In this document: positions 6,645-9,972 of the stretch, one piece after another | Layout: each line of letters opens with the position of its first letter | Numbering within the stretch: the first letter of the stretch is position 1 | DNA from: Pseudomonadota bacterium | GTDB lineage: Bacteria; Pseudomonadota; Gammaproteobacteria; Burkholderiales; Burkholderiaceae_C | DNA: 9,972 bases | Direction: 5' to 3' | NCBI GenBank assembly: GCA_023390985.1 | Contig: JAEWBU010000187.1 | Location: 1 to 9,972, forward strand | Position numbers and translations under genes: made by a program | Notes under the pieces: model-generated | The model's database searches: none | What the model was told of the DNA's origin: nothing | What the model saw: only the letters and a program-made list of their open reading frames with translations

Positions 6645-7553
6645 ATGAGCGACCTTCTCCTCCACCCCGAACACGCGCGCGAGCCGCAGCAGGCCTCGTT
6701 CAGCGACGAGGCCAACCCTATCGGCCTCGATGGCGTGGAGTTCATCGAATACGCGACGGCCAAGCCGCAGGCGCTGGGCCAGGTGCTGGAGATGATGGGC
6801 TTCCGGCCCGTCGCGCGGCACCGCTCGCGCGAGGTGCTGCTGTACCGGCAGGGCGGCCTGAACGTCGTGGTCAACGCGCACGAGATCGATGCGGCGGTGG
6901 CCGGCGAATCGCCGGTGCTGGCCGCGGTGGCGCTGCGCGTGCGTGACGCCCGCAGCGCCTGGCGCTACGTGCTGGAGCACGGCGGCTGGGAGGTGCCCAC
7001 GCATCCCGAGGCGATGGAGCTGAACATCCCCGCCATCCACGGCTGCGGCGGCAGCCGCATCTACTTCGTGGACCGCTACAAGGAGTTCTCGATCTACGAC
7101 GTGGACTTCGTGCCGATCCCGACCGTGAACCCGCAGCCGCCGGCGGTGGCGGGCATCCACTTCTTCGGCATCGTCCAGTACATAGGCGCGGCGCGCAGCT
7201 ACGACTGGATCGAGTTCTATCGCGAGCTGTTCGGCCTGGACCTGATCCCGGACGAGCAGCGTTTCGGCATCATGCCGGCCGGCAAGCTGCTGCGCGCTCC
7301 CGCGGTCGATCCCTCGAACCGCTTCATGCTGCAGCTGATCGAGCCCGACCTGGACGTCGACGACGGCCGCGAGCGGCTGCAGCGCATCGGCCTGGGCGTG
7401 CCCGACGTGCTGGCGGCGGTCAAGGCGCTGCGCGAGCTGGGCATCGAGTTCGTCGAAACCGAGGCCGCGCACACCGAGCGCCGCGGCGCGCTCACCAGGA
7501 CCTACCTGGGCAGCGTGGTGTTCGAGCTGGTGCACAGCGAGCGGCAGCCATGA
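6645..7553 (+). CDS. HPPD-like VOC-superfamily protein (QuiC1 C-terminal-domain homologue)
   Basis: Two-half vicinal-oxygen-chelate protein of 302 residues, resembling 4-hydroxyphenylpyruvate dioxygenase and, more closely in my judgement, the C-terminal domain of the fused 3-dehydroshikimate dehydratase QuiC1 of Pseudomonas. The N half begins at 'NPIGLDGVEFIEYAT' (24-38) and includes 'HRSREVLLYRQGGLNVVVNAH' around 59-79 (key residues R60, R62, Q69, N73, N77). The C half carries H172 ('GIHFFGIV') and E294 ('VVFELV'), which match the first and third HPPD metal ligands, but the second, normally in 'QH', is R247. Metal-dependent dioxygenase activity is therefore doubtful. AAGGAG at 6635-6640 fixes the start. 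It overlaps the following dehydratase-like gene by 4 bp, so the two proteins may form a complex. Confidence 0.8.
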   Translation: MSDLLLHPEHAREPQQASFSDEANPIGLDGVEFIEYATAKPQALGQVLEMMGFRPVARHRSREVLLYRQGGLNVVVNAHEIDAAVAGESPVLAAVALRVRDARSAWRYVLEHGGWEVPTHPEAMELNIPAIHGCGGSRIYFVDRYKEFSIYDVDFVPIPTVNPQPPAVAGIHFFGIVQYIGAARSYDWIEFYRELFGLDLIPDEQRFGIMPAGKLLRAPAVDPSNRFMLQLIEPDLDVDDGRERLQRIGLGVPDVLAAVKALRELGIEFVETEAAHTERRGALTRTYLGSVVFELVHSERQP

Positions 7554-8455
7554 ACCCGCAGCGCCGCGGCATGGAGCAGGCCATCGCCGGTTTCGGCATG
7601 GACACGATCACGCTCGCCGGTCCGCTGGAAGCCAAGCTGGAAGCGATGGCGCAGGCCGGCTTCAGCCAGGTGATGCTCAAGGCCAATGACCTGGTCGGGC
7701 ATCCGGCCGGCTGGAGGGCCGCGGTGGCGGCGGTGCACGCCAGCGGGCTGCGCGGCACCGGCTTCCAGGTGCTGCGCGATTTCGAGGGGCTGTCGGGCCA
7801 CCTGCACGAGTACAAGGTGGACATCGCCAAGTCCATGCTGGAGATGTGCGCGGCGCTGGGCTGCGAGGTGCTGCTGGCCTGCTCGTCCACCTCGACCCAC
7901 GCGAGCCAGGACCTGGACGCCATCGCGCGCGACCTGCGCAAGCTGGCGATGCTGGCCCTGCCGTTCGGCATCCGGGTCGCGTACGAGGGCCTCTCGTGGG
8001 GCCGCACCGTCAACGAGTACACGACGGCCTGGGACGTGGTGTGCCGCGCCGACTGTCCCAACCTCGGCATCGGCATCGACTCGTACCACATCCTCGCGGC
8101 CCGCACGCCGCTGGACGCGGTGGACGAACTGGACCCTTCGCGCATCTTCCTCGTGCAGCTGTCGGATTTCCTCTGGCAGGAGACGCGCACCTTCGAGGAG
8201 CGCATGGCCACCGCGCGCACCTGGCGCGTGTTCCCGGGCGAGGGCGTGCACACGCCGCAGCTGGTGGAACTGCTGCTCAAGCTGGACGCGATCGGCTATG
8301 CCGGCGACTACAGCTTCGAGGTGTTCAACGACGACTACCTGCAGATGCCGCTGCCGATGGTGGCCGAACGCGGCCGCCGGTCGGCGCTGTGGCTGGCCGA
8401 GGACGTGCTGCGGCGCTCGGCGCCGCTGCCGGGGCGGCTGAAGCTGCGGACCTGA
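7550..8455 (+). CDS. Sugar-phosphate-isomerase-fold protein, probable 3-dehydroshikimate dehydratase
   Basis: TIM-barrel protein (AP-endonuclease-2/xylose-isomerase-like), 301 residues. It resembles the N-terminal catalytic domain of QuiC1-type dehydroshikimate dehydratases, which aromatise 3-dehydroshikimate to protocatechuate. Matching stretches are 'LRDFEG' (75-80), 'YEGLSWGRTVN' (145-155), 'DSYH' (177-180), 'VQLSD' (202-206), 'FPGEG' (228-232) and 'FEVFND' (256-261). The expected divalent-metal ligands are all present: E146, D177, Q203 and E257, with H180 nearby. The ATG sits in the ATGA overlap with the VOC gene. In Pseudomonas the two domains are one polypeptide with the barrel first; here they are separate and the VOC gene comes first. 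This would be the protocatechuate-forming step of the cluster. Another isomerase or dehydratase reaction cannot be excluded from sequence alone. Confidence 0.83.
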   Translation: MNPQRRGMEQAIAGFGMDTITLAGPLEAKLEAMAQAGFSQVMLKANDLVGHPAGWRAAVAAVHASGLRGTGFQVLRDFEGLSGHLHEYKVDIAKSMLEMCAALGCEVLLACSSTSTHASQDLDAIARDLRKLAMLALPFGIRVAYEGLSWGRTVNEYTTAWDVVCRADCPNLGIGIDSYHILAARTPLDAVDELDPSRIFLVQLSDFLWQETRTFEERMATARTWRVFPGEGVHTPQLVELLLKLDAIGYAGDYSFEVFNDDYLQMPLPMVAERGRRSALWLAEDVLRRSAPLPGRLKLRT

Positions 8456-8465
8456 GGGCGGCGAC

Positions 8466-9149
8466 ATGGCGATGCTGGGCAGGGCGGCGCTGGCGATGTG
8501 GTGGGACATGGCGCCCGACATGCGCGCCGAGTTCGAGCACTGGCATTCGCACGAGCATTTCCCCGAGCGGCTCGCGGTCCCCGGCTTCCTGCGCGCGGCG
8601 CGCTGGGCGGACGCGCAGGGCGGCGAAGGCTTCTTCGTCTGCTACGAGCTGGCCGAACATGCGACGCTGGCTTCGCCCGCCTACCTGGCACGCCTGAACG
8701 CGCCCACGCCCTGGTCCGCGCGGTTGATGCCGCATCACCGCAACATGGTGCGCACCCAGTGCGAGGTGGTCGCCAGCCGCGGTGGCGCGGTCGGCCGCCA
8801 TGGGCTCACGTTGCGGCTGTCGGCGCAAGCGGGCCGCGAGATCGAACTGGAGCGGACGCTCACCGCGCTGTGCGGTGACCTGCCCACGCGACCCGGGCTG
8901 GCGGGAGCGCACCTGCTGCGCAACCGGCCGCCCGCGATCGGGCCGACCACGGAGCAGAAGATCCGCGGTCTGGCCGACCGGAGCGCGGACGCGGTGTTCC
9001 TGGTCTGCGGCTATGACCTGGACGTGCTGCGTGCGTTGGCGGCCGATGAACTGGGCGAAGAACGGCTGCGACGCGCCGGCGCCGCGCCGGGCGCGGTGCT
9101 CGCCCTGCACGCGCTCTCGCTGACGATGGTTCCGGGCGATCCCGCGTGA
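8466..9149 (+). CDS. Duplicated dimeric alpha-beta barrel protein (EthD/DUF4286-like), function unknown
   Basis: Small cytosolic protein of 227 residues with no signal peptide. The first half contains 'EFEHWHSHEHFPERLAVPGF' (22-41), a signature of EthD/DUF4286-like ferredoxin-fold proteins; H25, H27, H29 and H31 cluster there. The second half (about 110-225) repeats the same strand-helix-strand rhythm but without the His cluster, so it looks like an internal duplication with one degenerate half. It follows the dehydratase-like gene by 10 bp and is the last gene of the run, so it should be co-transcribed. Proteins of this fold include small monooxygenases, decarboxylases and muconolactone-isomerase-type enzymes, so a side reaction on an operon intermediate is possible, but I cannot assign one. 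Confidence 0.75.
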   Translation: MAMLGRAALAMWWDMAPDMRAEFEHWHSHEHFPERLAVPGFLRAARWADAQGGEGFFVCYELAEHATLASPAYLARLNAPTPWSARLMPHHRNMVRTQCEVVASRGGAVGRHGLTLRLSAQAGREIELERTLTALCGDLPTRPGLAGAHLLRNRPPAIGPTTEQKIRGLADRSADAVFLVCGYDLDVLRALAADELGEERLRRAGAAPGAVLALHALSLTMVPGDPA

Positions 9150-9152
9150 GGC

Positions 9153-9545
9153 TCAGCCCGCCACCGTCGCGCCCGGGTGCGCCTTTTCCCAGGCCTCCTC
9201 GTGCTTCAGGCAGAAGCGCGCCGCCGGCCGCGCCTTGAGGCGCTCGAACGGGATCGGCTCGTCGCATTCCTCGCAGCGGCCGTAGTCGCCGCTGCGCATG
9301 CGGTCGCGTGCGTGGCGCACCTCGCGCAACTCGTCTTCCTGGCGCTGGAGCTGCGCCAGGTCCACGCTGGCGGCCATGCGGGCGTCGCCGTCCTCGACCG
9401 AGTCGCGCACGTCCGACGTGCCTCCGGCCGGCGCGGCGAGGGCCTCGCGCAGCTGGGCGATCGATGGCTCCAGTTCCTCTTCGCGGCGCGACAGCAGCTG
9501 CTGCAGCTCGGCGCGCTGGCTGGCATTGAGCTCCGGGGTGTCCAT
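9153..9545 (-). CDS. DksA/TraR-type zinc-finger protein
   Basis: About 130 residues, reading leftward from ATG at 9545; an in-frame GTG at 9590 would add 15 proline/glycine-rich residues and is less likely. The order is typical of DksA-like proteins: a coiled-coil-forming helical region (about 8-85), 'SGDYGRCEECDEPIPFERLKA' near 85-105 (key residues G86, C91, C94, P97, F100), then 'RFCLKH' with C112 and H115. The zinc finger is thus C-x2-C-x17-C-x2-H instead of four cysteines. DksA proteins bind the RNA polymerase secondary channel and tune transcription in stress or starvation; the role of this short paralogue is not known. It converges on the operon with only 3 bp between stop codons, so it is probably an unrelated housekeeping or stress gene. 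Confidence 0.88.
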   Translation of the reverse strand: MDTPELNASQRAELQQLLSRREEELEPSIAQLREALAAPAGGTSDVRDSVEDGDARMAASVDLAQLQRQEDELREVRHARDRMRSGDYGRCEECDEPIPFERLKARPAARFCLKHEEAWEKAHPGATVAG

Positions 9546-9775
9546 CGGGCCATTCTGCGGACGAAGAGTTCCGGCGGGCGGGTCCTCCACTGCTGTTACG
9601 TTCGCTTGCCGCCGCCGGCCCGACGCCGCGCCGTTGAGTCGAATGGTTTAAACCGACACGGTCCGCCGCTCCGTCCGACAGCCTCGCGACCGCTGCCGAC
9701 GAGCACGTGAGGCCTTGTCCTACATAGAGCTGGCTGAGCTTGGCCAAGGATGGGCATCTTTCACCAGGAGCCCAC
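9546..9775. promoter_or_regulatory. Divergent intergenic region between dksA-like and KGG genes
   Basis: This 230-bp gap must hold the promoters of both flanking genes. I see two 10-bp palindromes, GGTTTAAACC (9645-9654) and CTTGGCCAAG (9739-9748), and a TACATA (9721-9726) that could be a -10 box for the rightward gene. None is strong enough to assign. Confidence 0.3.
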
Positions 9776-9972
9776 ATGACCCAACCCACGGATACCCCTC
9801 GCAAGCGCGGTTTCGCCCTTCTCGACCCGGAAAAGATGAAGCAGGTCGCCGCCCTGGGTGGCCGCACCGCTCACGCGGCCGGCCGGGCCCACCAGTTCTC
9901 GCGCGAGGAGGCCCGTGCCGCCGCTCGCCGCAGCGTGGAAGTGCGCACCCGCCGTGCCGCGGAGTCCCGCCC
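9776..9972 (+). CDS. KGG-motif stress-induced protein (3' end cut off by window edge)
   Basis: Sixty-five codons are visible from ATG 9776, preceded by AGGAG at 9766-9770, and the frame is open at the window edge. The N terminus reads 'RKRGFALLDPEKMKQVAALG' (residues 9-28) followed by 'GGRTAHAAGRAHQFSREEA' (28-46). This is the pattern of bacterial KGG/GsiB-like stress proteins: a 'RGFA..DPEK' opening, then Gly-Gly-[RK]-x-A-H repeats. Such proteins are small, hydrophilic and induced by stress or stationary phase; molecular function is unclear. After residue 46 the chain is very rich in Ala and Arg, more basic than the classic family. It has no evident tie to the catabolic cluster. Confidence 0.75.
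   Translation, partial: MTQPTDTPRKRGFALLDPEKMKQVAALGGRTAHAAGRAHQFSREEARAAARRSVEVRTRRAAESR

Noticed and set aside
9147..9156. Possible bidirectional terminator between the operon end and the dksA-like gene
   Set aside because: Only 3 bp separate the stop codons and I see no stem followed by a T-run on either strand.
9645..9654. GGTTTAAACC perfect palindrome, partly like GGTTTAAAAC before dctQ
   Set aside because: A 10-bp palindrome is expected several times in 10 kb. The resemblance to the dctQ region is limited to an AT-rich core and does not include the shared AACCAGTCCGT word.
9739..9748. CTTGGCCAAG perfect palindrome upstream of the KGG gene
   Set aside because: It is short, at chance level, and not repeated elsewhere in the window.

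Overview
The window (9,972 bp, strongly GC-rich, GC-ending codons, short intergenic gaps) looks like a chromosomal segment of a betaproteobacterium of the order Burkholderiales, most plausibly a Comamonadaceae member of the Ramlibacter/Variovorax type. That assignment is inference from gene style and content (tricarboxylate-type TRAP transporters, a KGG-type stress protein, a DksA-like protein); no rRNA or other phylogenetic marker is present. I see no mobile element, tRNA, rRNA or CRISPR array.

Layout. (1) 1-506, minus: an IclR-family regulator, cut by the left edge, divergent from (2) 605-2037, plus: a TRAP solute-binding protein translationally coupled to a type II 3-dehydroquinate dehydratase-like gene. 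The 98-bp divergent gap carries two IclR-style dyads. (3) 2084-2758, plus: a TetR-family regulator, probably leaderless, behind a 9-bp perfect dyad. (4) 2868-9149, plus: a tight seven-gene run consisting of TRAP small (DctQ) and large (DctM) membrane subunits, a second TRAP solute-binding protein, a shikimate dehydrogenase-family enzyme, an HPPD-like/VOC two-half protein, a sugar-phosphate-isomerase-fold protein resembling 3-dehydroshikimate dehydratase, and a duplicated dimeric alpha-beta barrel protein of unknown function. (5) 9153-9545, minus: a DksA/TraR-type zinc-finger protein, converging on the operon. (6) 9776 to the right edge, plus: the start of a KGG-motif stress protein.

How it fits together (inference). 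Genes 605-8455 contain uptake plus every step needed to turn a quinate/shikimate-type hydroaromatic acid into protocatechuate: TRAP import; oxidation by the shikimate dehydrogenase-like protein; dehydration of 3-dehydroquinate to 3-dehydroshikimate by the AroQ-like protein; and aromatisation to protocatechuate by the isomerase-fold dehydratase. The HPPD-like and isomerase-like proteins match the two halves of the fused pseudomonad dehydratase QuiC1, but here they are separate, overlapping genes in the opposite order. Several active-site positions differ from textbook AroE, AroQ and HPPD, so the true substrate may be a relative of shikimate or quinate rather than these compounds themselves. Two local regulators (IclR and TetR) appear to control the two transcription units: an IclR-style operator pair lies in front of the first unit, and a 20-bp word (17/20 identical) is shared by the tetR start and the promoter of the large operon.
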